37,067 bases of DNA from NCBI GenBank assembly GCA_964617765.1, contig CAZTZY010000018.1:1-37067 (forward strand). Reading direction: 5' to 3'. Position numbers and translations under genes: made by a program. This stretch comes from CAZTZY01 sp964617765 (GTDB taxonomy: Bacteria > Pseudomonadota > Gammaproteobacteria > Pseudomonadales > DT-91). The notes below the pieces were generated by a model that was not told the origin of the DNA, searched no databases, and saw only the letters and a program-made list of their open reading frames with translations. The stretch's first letter is position 1, and each line of letters opens with the position of its first letter. This document shows positions 17,120-26,441 of the stretch, in pieces.

Positions 17120-17829
17120 GACAAATTGTACTGGATACAGAAACTACGGGTATCAACCTGGCCGATGGCAATCGACTGGTTGAAGTGGGTTGTGTCGAGA
17201 TTATCAACCGTAAAGTCTCCGGCCATTTTTTCCAGCGTTATGTGAATCCCCGGCGCGACAGTGAAGAAGGTGCTTTGGGTGTTCATGGTTTAACAACAGA
17301 ATTTTTGCAGGACAAGCCGCTATTCGCTGATATCGCAGACGATTTGATTGCATTTATTTCCGGTGCTGAAGTTATTATCCATAATGCCCCGTTTGATGTT
17401 GGTTTCCTTGATCATGAGTTGGGTTTGACCGGGAAAAAATACGGCAAAATTGCTGAGCTATGCAAAATCACTGATACCTTGCTGATGGCGCGTAACCGTT
17501 ACCCTGGGCAAAGAAATACCCTGGATGCATTATGTAAACGCCTTGAAGTGGATAATTCCCATCGGCAATTGCATGGTGCATTACTCGATGCGGAAATCCT
17601 CGCTGACGTCTATTTGTTGATGACCGGCGGGCAAACTGGCCTGGAGCTGGGCGGTTCAGGGAGTGATGCTTCCGGGAATGATAATGCCGAACCGGTTCGT
17701 AAGGCAGTTTCCCATATCCTGCCAGTGTTGAAGGCGACCGAAGTCGAAAACCAGGTTCATGAAAAGTATCTGGCTTTTTTGAATGAAAAATCCAAAGGTC
17801 GTTGTTTGTGGCTAAAAGAGGGTGTTTAA
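17116..17829 (+). CDS. dnaQ: DNA polymerase III epsilon subunit (3'-5' proofreading exonuclease)
   Basis: The 237-residue protein starts MRQIVLDTETTGI (exo I, DxE), continues with VIIHNAPFDVGFLDHEL (exo II) and HGALLDAEILADVY (exo III, H...D), giving the complete DEDDh set. A C-terminal tail would tether it to the polymerase alpha subunit. It edits replication errors in the Pol III core. Its ATG overlaps the rnhA stop, so it is translated from the same message. Confidence 0.96.
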   Translation: MRQIVLDTETTGINLADGNRLVEVGCVEIINRKVSGHFFQRYVNPRRDSEEGALGVHGLTTEFLQDKPLFADIADDLIAFISGAEVIIHNAPFDVGFLDHELGLTGKKYGKIAELCKITDTLLMARNRYPGQRNTLDALCKRLEVDNSHRQLHGALLDAEILADVYLLMTGGQTGLELGGSGSDASGNDNAEPVRKAVSHILPVLKATEVENQVHEKYLAFLNEKSKGRCLWLKEGV

Positions 17830-17932
17830 ACTTTTTTAAGTACAATGGGGTTGAAGATAGTTAAATGAACCTTGCTGCAGGTTAATGGAATGAGGTGGGC
17901 ATAGAAGTGGCCAATTGTGTGAAAATCCTCAA

Positions 17933-17951
17933 TATAATGATAATTATTATC
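17933..17951. promoter_or_regulatory. Fur-box-like palindrome upstream of fimL
   Basis: TATAATGATAATTATTATC matches the classic 19-bp Fur consensus GATAATGATAATCATTATC at 17 of 19 positions. It lies 152 bp before the fimL GTG and about 100 bp after dnaQ. It is also AT-rich, so a chance match is possible, but the spacing of the GATAAT-type hexamers is as expected for Fur. Confidence 0.5.
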
Positions 17952-18102
17952 AGCTTTAGAAAAAAAGCCTTTGAAAACACTGGTTTTTATTGAAAGTTTT
18001 TAGTAGTTTCTACGAAGACAGACTATATTTTAGGGCAGTATTTTAGCAATACCGATAAGCGTGTTTTTATACAACATACAATAATTAAATTAAGGCATTT
18101 CT

Positions 18103-19800
18103 GTGATCGATATTTCTCCTTTAAATGTGACCTCCATTAAAATTGTTGAGCCCGAACTCAACATTACTGTGCAAAATGCTTCCCGGCATTTTGAAGCGTT
18201 CATGTCCGATCGTTCTGCAGTCGATCAGCTGAAAGAAAGCCAAACCTGTTTAACCGATATTGTCGGCATTTTAAAAATGCTGCAGATTCCCGGCGCTTTG
18301 CTTTTGGCCCAGGAAATGCTCGCGTTGTTAAACAAGATTATTGCCAATCCTTTAGGCGTCAAGGATTTCTCCCTGTCGGCACTCAGCCAGGCCTTTGTGG
18401 CGATGCCTTGTTATATTGAATACGTTGTCGATTGTTCCAAGGCGATGCCAATATTGACCCTTGAATTCGTTAACGAGCTAAAGGCAGCATTGCGTACCCC
18501 TATAACGCTTGAAAGCCAACTGCTGGAATATAGTGCTCCCGCAAATATCGCACTGAGTGAGGCCGGTAAAACGGCAGCGGATGACCTGAAATCCTTAATC
18601 AGTCGTCAACGCCAGATGTACCAGATTGGTCTTATTGGTTTGATTCGTGAAGAAAACCTCCATTTAAAAATGCAATTGATGCATCGTGCCATGTCGCGTT
18701 TGGCTGATGCAGTAGGGGGTTCTGATGCCAGAACCCAATGGCGTTTAGGTGAAGCTGTTCTGGAAGCCATGTTAAGCAAGGATTTAAGTTTAACCTTCAC
18801 GCGTAAACGTACATTATCGTTGCTTGATGCTGAATTAAGGAGTTTTGAGCAGAACCCCGATAGCACAGCGGTTTCTTCCAATAAAACACTGCTCACCGAA
18901 CTTGTTTACCTGGTGAATATTTCTGGTTGTACACATGAAGCCTGTTCGGAAGTGACCAAAACATTATCACTCGCACCGTTGGCAATTACCGACCGACTGG
19001 TACAGAAAGAAAAAGCCATTATGCATGGCCCCAATGCAGATACCATGATCGCCATGGTACAGGCATTGCGTGAAGATTTGGCGCAAAGTAAAGAAATCCT
19101 TGAGATTGCTTCCCAGGATACCACTGTTTCTAACGACTTTGGTTTGCTGGTTGGAGTGTTTCAGCGTACATCGGATATTTTGGCAGTTATCGGCTTGTCG
19201 ACATCAAGCCAGACTTTGGCCGCGATGAGTAAATCTGTGCAATCCTGTGTTAATGGAGAAGCGTTTAACCAGGATAAGCTTCTCGAGATTGCTGATGGAT
19301 TGTTGTATGTGGAGAGTGCGTTGGCTAATTTAAGTCGACTCGATTTGAATTTCCAGACGGAAGCCGATAATGAAACCGTCAAGCGTCAATTAATGGCGAA
19401 AAGCCAGTTAAATGAAGCCGAGAGTATTGTTATCAAGGAAGCTCAGGCAGGAATCGCACAAGCTAAAAAAGATATCAACTCCTTTATTGAATCCAATTTT
19501 GAAGTTCAACATATCAGTAATGTGGTAGAAAATCTGTCGTCTATAAAAGGTGGCCTGGCGATTCTTAACAGGAAAAAAGCAGAAGCCGTTGTGGCCAGTT
19601 GTATTAAATTCATTGAAGCAACCATTAGCCAGGGTGTTGAAAGTTCCAAGGCTCAAAATATATTGGAAACCATGGCAGATGCATTGATTGCCCTTGAATA
19701 TTATTTGTCAGAAGTTGAGCTTCATGGCGATGCTCATCCGAGTGTATTGGCAGTAGCTGAGCAAAGTCTGGCAGCGTTGGGTTTCCCTGTTTCTCAATAA
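18103..19800 (+). CDS. fimL: FimL-like type IV pilus/twitching regulator
   Basis: The 565-residue soluble, almost wholly helical protein resembles Pseudomonas FimL (about 560 residues), which is homologous to the N-terminal part of the chemosensory kinase ChpA without a kinase domain. The opening region (NASRHFEAFMSDR...LKESQTCLTDIVGILKMLQIPGALLLAQEMLALL) has this family's pattern of two helical repeats, and no HPt phospho-His motif is evident. In P. aeruginosa FimL supports type IV pilus assembly, twitching and cAMP/Vfr signalling. The start is GTG with AAGG upstream. Location downstream of rnhA-dnaQ fits the recalled Pseudomonas locus order. A Fur-box-like site lies upstream. Confidence 0.75.
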   Translation: MIDISPLNVTSIKIVEPELNITVQNASRHFEAFMSDRSAVDQLKESQTCLTDIVGILKMLQIPGALLLAQEMLALLNKIIANPLGVKDFSLSALSQAFVAMPCYIEYVVDCSKAMPILTLEFVNELKAALRTPITLESQLLEYSAPANIALSEAGKTAADDLKSLISRQRQMYQIGLIGLIREENLHLKMQLMHRAMSRLADAVGGSDARTQWRLGEAVLEAMLSKDLSLTFTRKRTLSLLDAELRSFEQNPDSTAVSSNKTLLTELVYLVNISGCTHEACSEVTKTLSLAPLAITDRLVQKEKAIMHGPNADTMIAMVQALREDLAQSKEILEIASQDTTVSNDFGLLVGVFQRTSDILAVIGLSTSSQTLAAMSKSVQSCVNGEAFNQDKLLEIADGLLYVESALANLSRLDLNFQTEADNETVKRQLMAKSQLNEAESIVIKEAQAGIAQAKKDINSFIESNFEVQHISNVVENLSSIKGGLAILNRKKAEAVVASCIKFIEATISQGVESSKAQNILETMADALIALEYYLSEVELHGDAHPSVLAVAEQSLAALGFPVSQ

Positions 19801-19818
19801 TTTAAAGAGTAGAGTGTT

Positions 19819-20451
19819 ATGGAATTTAGCATGGTCAGTATTACGCTACTTGTTCTTGCCGCAGGCTTGATCCTAATGGGTTTAAGGCTGTTGTTCGCCA
19901 CTAACTGGTTCCTGCAGTTTTTGCGCGGGTTTGCAGGTTTCGGACTAATACTCTGCGCAGCCATCATCATCATGGTAGGTTTAAATCTGGCCTCTTATGC
20001 CCAGATTGCTGAAAACCATGACTTGGCGAATATCAGTTTTACTAAGATCAACGAACAAAGTTATGAAGCAGCAGTCGTGAGCGTCCAGACTGGTAAAGAA
20101 TTTAAATTCACTGTCGATGGTGATATGTGGCAAGTCACCGGGCGTGTATTGTCGTTGTCAGGGGCATCACCTTTTTACAAACTGGAATCCATCAGTGGTC
20201 GTTATTATTCCCTTGAGCAGCAACGCACCAGTGCTCAAAACATAAATACTATGCCTGATGAGTCCATTGGAATTGATCTATGGAATTGGTTCAAAGGCAA
20301 GGATGTAGGTTTTATCTCAACGTCAGTTTATAAATCCAAATTCCTGCCTCTCGCGGACGGTGCAGTTTTTTCTGTTTCAATCGGAAAGATTGACTTACAA
20401 TCCGAACCTGTTAACGAGGCTGCAAAAGCCATAAACAAGGAATGGCAGTAG
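19819..20451 (+). CDS. Membrane protein with periplasmic or cytoplasmic beta-rich domain, unknown
   Basis: The 210-residue protein begins with two transmembrane helices (about residues 6-26 and 36-58; SITLLVLAAGLILMGLRLLF and FAGFGLILCAAIIIMVGLNLA). A soluble domain rich in beta strands follows, including FKFTVDGDMWQVTGRVLSL and FYKLESISGRYYSLEQQR. It lies 18 bp after fimL and 47 bp before sohB on the same strand, so it is likely cotranscribed. Similar proteins are, from memory, annotated vaguely as multidrug transporter in pseudomonads; nothing in the sequence supports a transporter. Confidence 0.7.
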   Translation: MEFSMVSITLLVLAAGLILMGLRLLFATNWFLQFLRGFAGFGLILCAAIIIMVGLNLASYAQIAENHDLANISFTKINEQSYEAAVVSVQTGKEFKFTVDGDMWQVTGRVLSLSGASPFYKLESISGRYYSLEQQRTSAQNINTMPDESIGIDLWNWFKGKDVGFISTSVYKSKFLPLADGAVFSVSIGKIDLQSEPVNEAAKAINKEWQ

Positions 20452-20498
20452 CTATTCCTGCATCCGCATTTCGCTTTTAGTTTACTGAGGTTCTTCGC

Positions 20499-21551
20499 GT
20501 GGAATTTTTATCCGAGTACGGCCTATTTTTTGCCAAGGTCATTACTGTAGTTATTGCTATCATTGTTATTATCAGTGCAATGGCTGCTCAGGCCATGAAG
20601 AATAAATCTTCAGGCAATCTTCATGGCTACATTGATATTAAAAATATTAATGACCAGTTCAAGGATTATGAGCATCAAATGAAGGAAGTTGTGCTTCTTC
20701 ATGACGATTATAAGGCCGAACAAAAAGAAGAAAAAAAGGCGTTAAAAGAAGAAAAGAAAAAGCAAAAAAAGGGGAACATTCAAAAACCCTGTCTATTTGT
20801 TTTAAATTTTAACGGTGATGTAAAAGCTTCCGAGCTTGAGTTACTGCGTCAGGAAATCACGGCTATTCTTACAGTTGCCAGTGCGAACGACGAAATTATG
20901 ATTAATCTTGAAAGCCCGGGCGGTATGGTGCATACCTACGGCTTGGCCGCATCGCAATTGAAACGTATTCGCGCAGCCGGTATTCCACTTATTGTGTGTG
21001 TAGATAAAGTGGCTGCCAGTGGCGGTTATATGATGGCGTGTGTTGCCAACAGAATCATTGCGGCGCCGTTTGCTGTTGTCGGCTCTATTGGTGTGTTAGC
21101 CCAGATCCCCAATTTTAACCGGGCATTAAAAAAATTCGATGTAGACTATGAAATCATGACTGCGGGTGAATATAAGGCACCGGTAACCATGTTTGGTGAG
21201 ATTACCGAAAAAGGCCGCAACAAGCTCAAGGATGAACTGGAAGAAACCCACGTTTTATTCAAGGAATTTATCAGTCAACACAGGCCGCAGGTGGCCATTG
21301 AAAAAGTAGCAACAGGTGAAGTGTGGTATGGGCAGAGGGCACTTGAGCAGTTGTTGGTAGACGACATCATGACCAGTGATGATTACCTGATGAAACATCG
21401 CAATGATCGTCGAATATTTGAAGTGACCTTTGTAGAAAAGAAAACCCTGCAGGAAAAAATCGGAATGGCTTTTCATCAAGGTTTTGCTTCATCAATCAAT
21501 GCCATTTTTAACCGTGAACAAGAAGTGGCTGTGAATAAAAATATCCAGTAA
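20499..21551 (+). CDS. sohB: Inner-membrane S49 protease SohB
   Basis: The 350-residue length equals E. coli SohB. Residues about 10-32 form an N-terminal membrane anchor, followed by a highly charged Lys/Glu linker (about 70-95) and the S49 peptidase domain. The catalytic Ser174 lies in VAASGGYMMA and Lys226 in TAGEYKAP, the Ser-Lys dyad of signal-peptide-peptidase-type enzymes. It is thought to degrade peptides or proteins at the periplasmic face of the inner membrane. The start is GTG with GAGG 9 bp upstream. Confidence 0.93.
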   Translation: MEFLSEYGLFFAKVITVVIAIIVIISAMAAQAMKNKSSGNLHGYIDIKNINDQFKDYEHQMKEVVLLHDDYKAEQKEEKKALKEEKKKQKKGNIQKPCLFVLNFNGDVKASELELLRQEITAILTVASANDEIMINLESPGGMVHTYGLAASQLKRIRAAGIPLIVCVDKVAASGGYMMACVANRIIAAPFAVVGSIGVLAQIPNFNRALKKFDVDYEIMTAGEYKAPVTMFGEITEKGRNKLKDELEETHVLFKEFISQHRPQVAIEKVATGEVWYGQRALEQLLVDDIMTSDDYLMKHRNDRRIFEVTFVEKKTLQEKIGMAFHQGFASSINAIFNREQEVAVNKNIQ

Positions 21552-21821
21552 TAGTTATTTTTAGGGTTATGATTGTAAGCCGCTATTTTCTTGCTAACCC
21601 TTGATTGTCACAGTTATTGCAACATGATTTCTCGTTATAAACCCCATTAAAAGATAATAGCCTTTGCGTTTTTTATCACTTTAGCGGTATTCTTTGATAT
21701 AGTTACAAATTGGTAATATTTGTCTGGATGACAATTTGTGTTGTATAAATTCTGGAGATAGTACTGATATCCATTTATTTATAGTGCCATGAAAAATTAA
21801 AACAATAATAAAAGTTTTCGT

Positions 21822-22664
21822 ATGTATGATATCCGCACCATCTTTGTCAAAAACCATCCGCAATTTGCTGATAAGCATCCGCTATTAACGAATGCTATTG
21901 TCAAAATAGCGTCAATTTTATGGATGGAAAAAAAGTTTCAGGCCTTTGCAGGAGAACACTCCAGTCTTAAGGGTGGTGCTCTTATTGCCCGTGCCTTTAA
22001 ACATATTAATTTTGCTTTTGTGGTATCCGAAGAAGATATTAAAAAAATGCCGAAAGCGGGTCGATTGATTATTATTTCCAATCACCCCATGGGTAATCTT
22101 GAAGGAATCGGGCTAATACAAGTGCTGACTGAAATCCGCCCCGATATAAAATTGTTAGTAGGTAAAGCTTTGCATGACATGTTAGGTATGCAGGATTTAA
22201 CCATTCCAGTAGATAATTTTTCGCAAAAGCTGAGCAAGGAATCTTTCAGGTTAATCCGCCAGCATCTGGAAAATGAGGGAGTGATTGTTTTATTTCCTAC
22301 CCGGATGTACTCCGATTTTATAAAAGGTGAACCCATCGATCACGCATGGAAAGGCAGCTTTCTGAAATTCGCCCTTGCAACAAAAGCACCTGTCATGCCG
22401 GTTTATATTGGAGGCAGAAATAGTTATGCCTATTATTACCTGATAAAAATATATGAGAAGTTTTTGACACGGCAAGTCTGGATGCGCGAAGTGATACAAA
22501 TGAAAATGATGAGGGAATTATTTTCCCAGCATACCAATGATCGCATCCCTATGTTATTTGGTGACTTGATTAATGCTGAAGAAATTGATGCACAATATAC
22601 TGAATTTTATGACAAGATTAATGCTTTCCGCGAGCGTTTATACGACCTCAGGAAAAGATTATAA
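21822..22664 (+). CDS. Lysophospholipid acyltransferase family protein
   Basis: The 280-residue protein has the PlsC-type acyltransferase layout. ISNHPMGNLEG is a variant of the NHPxGxxD catalytic box with Glu in place of Asp. LLVGKALHDM, the substrate-binding stretch VIVLFPTRMYSDF and APVMPVYIGGRNSYAYY follow. It resembles the hemolysin-like or ornithine-lipid-type LPLAT branch rather than classical PlsC. It probably acylates a lyso-lipid at the inner membrane. A phospholipase-D-family gene starts 29 bp downstream, suggesting a two-gene lipid-remodelling unit. The 270 bp upstream contains no recognised site. Confidence 0.8.
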   Translation: MYDIRTIFVKNHPQFADKHPLLTNAIVKIASILWMEKKFQAFAGEHSSLKGGALIARAFKHINFAFVVSEEDIKKMPKAGRLIIISNHPMGNLEGIGLIQVLTEIRPDIKLLVGKALHDMLGMQDLTIPVDNFSQKLSKESFRLIRQHLENEGVIVLFPTRMYSDFIKGEPIDHAWKGSFLKFALATKAPVMPVYIGGRNSYAYYYLIKIYEKFLTRQVWMREVIQMKMMRELFSQHTNDRIPMLFGDLINAEEIDAQYTEFYDKINAFRERLYDLRKRL

Positions 22665-22693
22665 CATTCCGATGATTTCCTCCTGGAATATGC

Positions 22694-23809
22694 ATGCTTG
22701 AGCCTGTTAGCTTATTAGTGGAAAAGGGTAATGCTGACGGAGCAGATGTTACTTTTCGGCGAATTATTGAATGTATTCATCTCGCCAGATCATCAATTCG
22801 TATTCATATGTTTGTCTGGCGTGCTGATGGAATAGGTAACAGTATTGCTGATGCGCTGATCTCTGCCGCTGATCGTGGCATAAAGATACATATCACCAAA
22901 GACACCGATGCATTCCTTTATGAATGTATTGAAATGAATCGCCAACCCCTTTTTAAAAAAAATCTCCCATCAAGTAAACGGTTAGTTTATAAGTTGATGT
23001 CATACACTTTCCCCGATACCTATATCCACGATAGTTTTACTGATGATGCCGGTCAGCGTTTAATGTCGCACAAGAATGTCACTATGGAATGGGTGCATCA
23101 TACCCATGCTAAATATTATATTTTTGATGATGAATTAATGCTCACCGGTAGTATCAATATTGAGGATCGTCATCGTGGATATTGGGATTACATGGTGGAG
23201 TTGCGTGGCAATCAGTGGATAAAACATTTCGAGCAACGTAACACGGGAAAAGTGCCATTGGATGAAACCAGGGAAATAGATTTTATCCTGAATCGAGTTG
23301 TGACAGGTATTTCTGAATTTGAGATAAAGCCATTCATGCTGCAGCGACTGGCGACAGCGAAAAGTTCAGTCTATATCGAGATGGCCTACATCGGTGATCC
23401 TGATATCAGTGAGGCAATAATACAGGCGAGTAACCGTGGTATTGATATCACCGTCATGTTCTCCCGTGTTGCCAATGTCGGTAATGATATCAACTATAAA
23501 ACCTTGTATGACATTGCCAGTCATTCTCGTGTGAAAGTGTTTTTTGCACAAAAAATGATACATTCGAAATTGATATTGTTTGATGGCGAAACAGTGCTTA
23601 TGGGGTCTGCCAATGTGTCAGTTTATTCTATGCAAAAAGGCGCAGAACTGGATCTTGTGATATCGGGAAACCCTGTTTTTATGCAGGCATTAAATGAAGA
23701 AATACAACGTCGAATAGCAATGAGTGAAGCGGTGAATGATGTTAAGCGATTGAAGATATATAATCCTTTTTTGGCCTTTTTACAGCAATTACACCAACAG
23801 TTAGCCTGA
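22694..23809 (+). CDS. Phospholipase D / cardiolipin synthase-like protein
   Basis: The 371-residue protein has two HKD motifs: HTHAKYYIFDDELMLTGSIN (about residues 136-155) and HSKLILFDGETVLMGSANVS (about 290-309), both with the following G-S/N residues. The tandem arrangement is that of the PLD superfamily, which includes cardiolipin synthases and phosphatidyl transferases. It lacks the N-terminal double transmembrane hairpin of ClsA and is closer in form to ClsB/ClsC-like members. It is probably cotranscribed with the acyltransferase. It converges with btuD, with only 17 bp between the stops. Confidence 0.85.
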   Translation: MLEPVSLLVEKGNADGADVTFRRIIECIHLARSSIRIHMFVWRADGIGNSIADALISAADRGIKIHITKDTDAFLYECIEMNRQPLFKKNLPSSKRLVYKLMSYTFPDTYIHDSFTDDAGQRLMSHKNVTMEWVHHTHAKYYIFDDELMLTGSINIEDRHRGYWDYMVELRGNQWIKHFEQRNTGKVPLDETREIDFILNRVVTGISEFEIKPFMLQRLATAKSSVYIEMAYIGDPDISEAIIQASNRGIDITVMFSRVANVGNDINYKTLYDIASHSRVKVFFAQKMIHSKLILFDGETVLMGSANVSVYSMQKGAELDLVISGNPVFMQALNEEIQRRIAMSEAVNDVKRLKIYNPFLAFLQQLHQQLA

Positions 23810-23826
23810 ATGCAATAGCAGTATTT

Positions 23827-24609
23827 TCAGGGCGCAGTTTTTTTTCGTTTCCAGGGTGTCAGTGAATAGGCGTCATCCTGGCAGAACATTTTTAATTCGA
23901 TGCCATAAGTATCTTCCAGCAGGTTATTCTTTAGCAGTTGTTCAATATTACCCTCCGCAATGATGGCACCCTTGTTCATCAAAAATAACCTGTCACAGAA
24001 TCGTGCTGATAAATTCAGGTCATGAAGAACAATTACAACAGTTCCACCGTTAGCAGTATGTTCTTTCAGTATTTCCATGATGTGTAATTGGTGATAAGGG
24101 TCGAGCGCTGCAATAGGTTCATCAAGAAATATCACGCTCGGTTCAGCTGCCAGCAGCCGCGCCAACAAAACGCGGGCACGTTCACCGCCGGAAAGCTCAG
24201 TAACCAAACGATCCAGCAAATGTTCAACTTCAGTTTTTTGCGCGGCATTGTGAATGGCAGAGATATCATTTTCACTGTGGCGCTTGATAACACCCTGAAA
24301 TGGTAAACGGCCCAATTCAATCAGTGTTTGTACCTTGAGCGGCCAATGTGCCGTTGCATCTTGCGCAAGATATCCAAATAATTTGGCTAATTGTTGCAGG
24401 GAATAGGTATTTATCGGCGCATTTTGAAATTGGTACTCCCCCGCATAGTGTGTCTGTATATTAGCCAGGATTTTTAGCAGGCTGGTTTTCCCGGCGCCAT
24501 TAGGGCCGATAAGGCCAATCATTTCACCGCGGGCAATATTTACTGACACATTATTTAAAATTCTGTGCTTGCCTATGTCCAGAGAGAGGTTTTTTGCCTG
24601 TATTAACAT
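23827..24609 (-). CDS. btuD: Cobalamin ABC importer ATPase
   Basis: The 260-residue ATPase has Walker A GPNGAGKT, Q-loop region FGYLAQDATAHWPLK, signature ELSGGERARV, Walker B SVIFLDEPIAALD and switch His in VIVLHDLN. This is the FecE/BtuD/HmuV branch. It sits directly after the FecCD-type permease (stop and start adjacent) at the end of an operon headed by a cobalamin riboswitch, which is why cobalamin rather than iron-siderophore or haem is assigned. The assignment of substrate rests on operon context. Confidence 0.88.
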   Translation of the reverse strand: MLIQAKNLSLDIGKHRILNNVSVNIARGEMIGLIGPNGAGKTSLLKILANIQTHYAGEYQFQNAPINTYSLQQLAKLFGYLAQDATAHWPLKVQTLIELGRLPFQGVIKRHSENDISAIHNAAQKTEVEHLLDRLVTELSGGERARVLLARLLAAEPSVIFLDEPIAALDPYHQLHIMEILKEHTANGGTVVIVLHDLNLSARFCDRLFLMNKGAIIAEGNIEQLLKNNLLEDTYGIELKMFCQDDAYSLTPWKRKKTAP

Positions 24610-25611
24610 TTAAAAGGCCTCATTGCGTAAACGGTAAATCAATAATAAAAAGAAAGGCCCGCCAACAATTGCCGTAACAACACCGAGTTTTAATTCTTCG
24701 CCTGTGGAAATTAATTGCACAGCACAATCAGCGGCCAATAATAAAATACCACCTCCCATTGCACTCAGTGCCAATAATTTACGCGGTTCATGATTCACCA
24801 ACGGGCGTAACAAATGCGGAACCACCAAGCCAATAAAGCCAATATTGCCACTCACTGATACAGCAGCACCCACCGATAAGGCGACACCTATAACAAGAAT
24901 TGCACGTTCCTTGAACAGGTTAAAGCCTAATGATTTTGCCGTTTCTTCACCCAGGCTAAGTGCATTCAAAAAATTTCCACGCATTAAAATACATATCCAG
25001 CCTACCAGCATGAAGGGCAGGGCAATAGCCACATCATTCATGCTGCGGTTACTGACCGAGCCCAGTAACCAATAAATAATTTCATTAACAGCATAAGGAT
25101 TATTGGCAAAATTCAGGGACAGGGCAATAAAGGATGAAGCAACGGCATTAATGGCAACACCTGCAAGAATAAGATTGAGTGTGCTGTACTGTTTGCCTGC
25201 CAATAAAAAAATCAGCATTACGCATAAGCCAGAACCTAACATGCCGCCTAAAGGTAATGCATACCAGACCAGATTGGCCAGGCCAAAATATAAGCTGATC
25301 ACTGCACCCAATGCAGCGCAGCTACTGACGCCGATAAGATCTGGTCCAGCCAGTGGATTCTTGAGCAGGCCTTGCAAGGCGGCCCCGGATAAACCCAGGG
25401 TAATCCCTACTGTCATGGCAAGAAGGGCGCGGGGCAAGCGGATTTCTGCTAAAATTAATCCCGATGTTCCCTGTTGCTCCTGAAACATTTGTAGTATGCC
25501 GTCGATAATATTGATCGGGATTGTGCCTAACGATATATGCAGGAAAAACAGGGATATCAATACCATCATTAACAAAGGCCAATAGATGCCAGGATGCGTT
25601 AACAGTTTCAT
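24610..25611 (-). CDS. btuC: Cobalamin ABC importer permease (FecCD family)
   Basis: Starting at the ATG at 25611, which forms an ATGA overlap with the btuF stop, gives 333 residues with about ten transmembrane helices. It has FecCD family motifs LAEIRLPRALLAMTVGITLGLSG, AALQGLLKNPLAGPDLIGVSSCAALGA and GNIGFIGLVVPHLLRPLV. The longer frame starting at 25671 overlaps btuF by 60 bp and is less likely. It forms the membrane channel with BtuD, receiving cobalamin from BtuF. Confidence 0.9.
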   Translation of the reverse strand: MKLLTHPGIYWPLLMMVLISLFFLHISLGTIPINIIDGILQMFQEQQGTSGLILAEIRLPRALLAMTVGITLGLSGAALQGLLKNPLAGPDLIGVSSCAALGAVISLYFGLANLVWYALPLGGMLGSGLCVMLIFLLAGKQYSTLNLILAGVAINAVASSFIALSLNFANNPYAVNEIIYWLLGSVSNRSMNDVAIALPFMLVGWICILMRGNFLNALSLGEETAKSLGFNLFKERAILVIGVALSVGAAVSVSGNIGFIGLVVPHLLRPLVNHEPRKLLALSAMGGGILLLAADCAVQLISTGEELKLGVVTAIVGGPFFLLLIYRLRNEAF

Positions 25612-26429
25612 GGATGCGACTCCACCAGAATTTCCAAAGCCTTGATCATGGATGGGCCTCCACAAGTCCATAAATTGGGATGTACAAAAACCTGCTGCAT
25701 CTGTTTTAACCCACGCGTTAATGCCGGATGCTGTAACAATCGTTGTGACAGGGAATTATGGTTCGCCGCTGCATCTTCGATGATCAGGATATCCGGTTGC
25801 GCCTGAATCAGGTCTTCAAGGGTAATATTTCCGCTGCCTTCAACTCCCGTTTCAGCAGCAAGATTACGATAACCGGCCAACTCCAGCAAATCGCCATTCA
25901 TGGAATGCTTGCCATGGGTATAACCATCAGGCGCCAAAATCACAGCCAGAGGCCGGTTTTTATGCAAAACCTTCTCTTGTGCAATTTGCTTGCGCTGGCG
26001 CATATCAGAAATAATACTATCGGCTTTTGCCGGTTTATCTAACAAAACACCTAATCGCTGAATGCCTTGTTCAAGATGGTTGATATCCTGGGGAATAGCG
26101 ATCGATTCAACACGGTAACCAAGCTCGCGTAAAAAAAACAAGGTATGTGCATCACTGTAATTGCCGGCAAGAATGAGATCCGGGTTGTATTGAATGATTT
26201 CTTCAATCTGCGCATTGTTAGCAGGGAATGCTTTCATCTCGCTGGCGAGATATGAGTAATCCGGATCCTGCGACAAATAGGATACCGAAGCGATATGTTC
26301 CGGTGCTTCCAGCAAATACAATAATTGGTCGGTACACAGGTTGATGGACACAATGCGCTCGAATGCCTGACAGGGAATGCCAAGCATCAAGGTAAACAAC
26401 AAGCTTGCTTGTGTCAGTTGTGTTTTCAT
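25608..26429 (-). CDS. btuF: Periplasmic cobalamin-binding protein
   Basis: The 273-residue protein has a signal peptide (MKTQLTQASLLFTLMLGIPCQAF) and class III periplasmic-binding features: RIVSINLCTDQLLYLL near the start, IEEIIQYNPDLILAGNY, the long backbone helix after it, and a C-terminal lobe with LEDLIQAQPDILIIED. Similar proteins bind corrinoids, haem or siderophores; the riboswitch-led operon favours cobalamin. It overlaps btuC by 4 bp. A small GC hairpin lies between it and the upstream lipoprotein gene. Confidence 0.87.
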   Translation of the reverse strand: MKTQLTQASLLFTLMLGIPCQAFERIVSINLCTDQLLYLLEAPEHIASVSYLSQDPDYSYLASEMKAFPANNAQIEEIIQYNPDLILAGNYSDAHTLFFLRELGYRVESIAIPQDINHLEQGIQRLGVLLDKPAKADSIISDMRQRKQIAQEKVLHKNRPLAVILAPDGYTHGKHSMNGDLLELAGYRNLAAETGVEGSGNITLEDLIQAQPDILIIEDAAANHNSLSQRLLQHPALTRGLKQMQQVFVHPNLWTCGGPSMIKALEILVESHP

Positions 26430-26441
26430 CGGAGATCAACC

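Noticed and set aside
21563..21601. Possible terminator after sohB (AGGGTTA / TAACCCT)
   Set aside because: The loop is about 25 nt, the stem is only 7 bp and AT-rich, and no T-tract follows.
23827..26429. Reading the ABC genes as a haem or siderophore importer
   Set aside because: The proteins alone would allow it, but the cobalamin riboswitch at the head of the same operon makes cobalamin much more likely.
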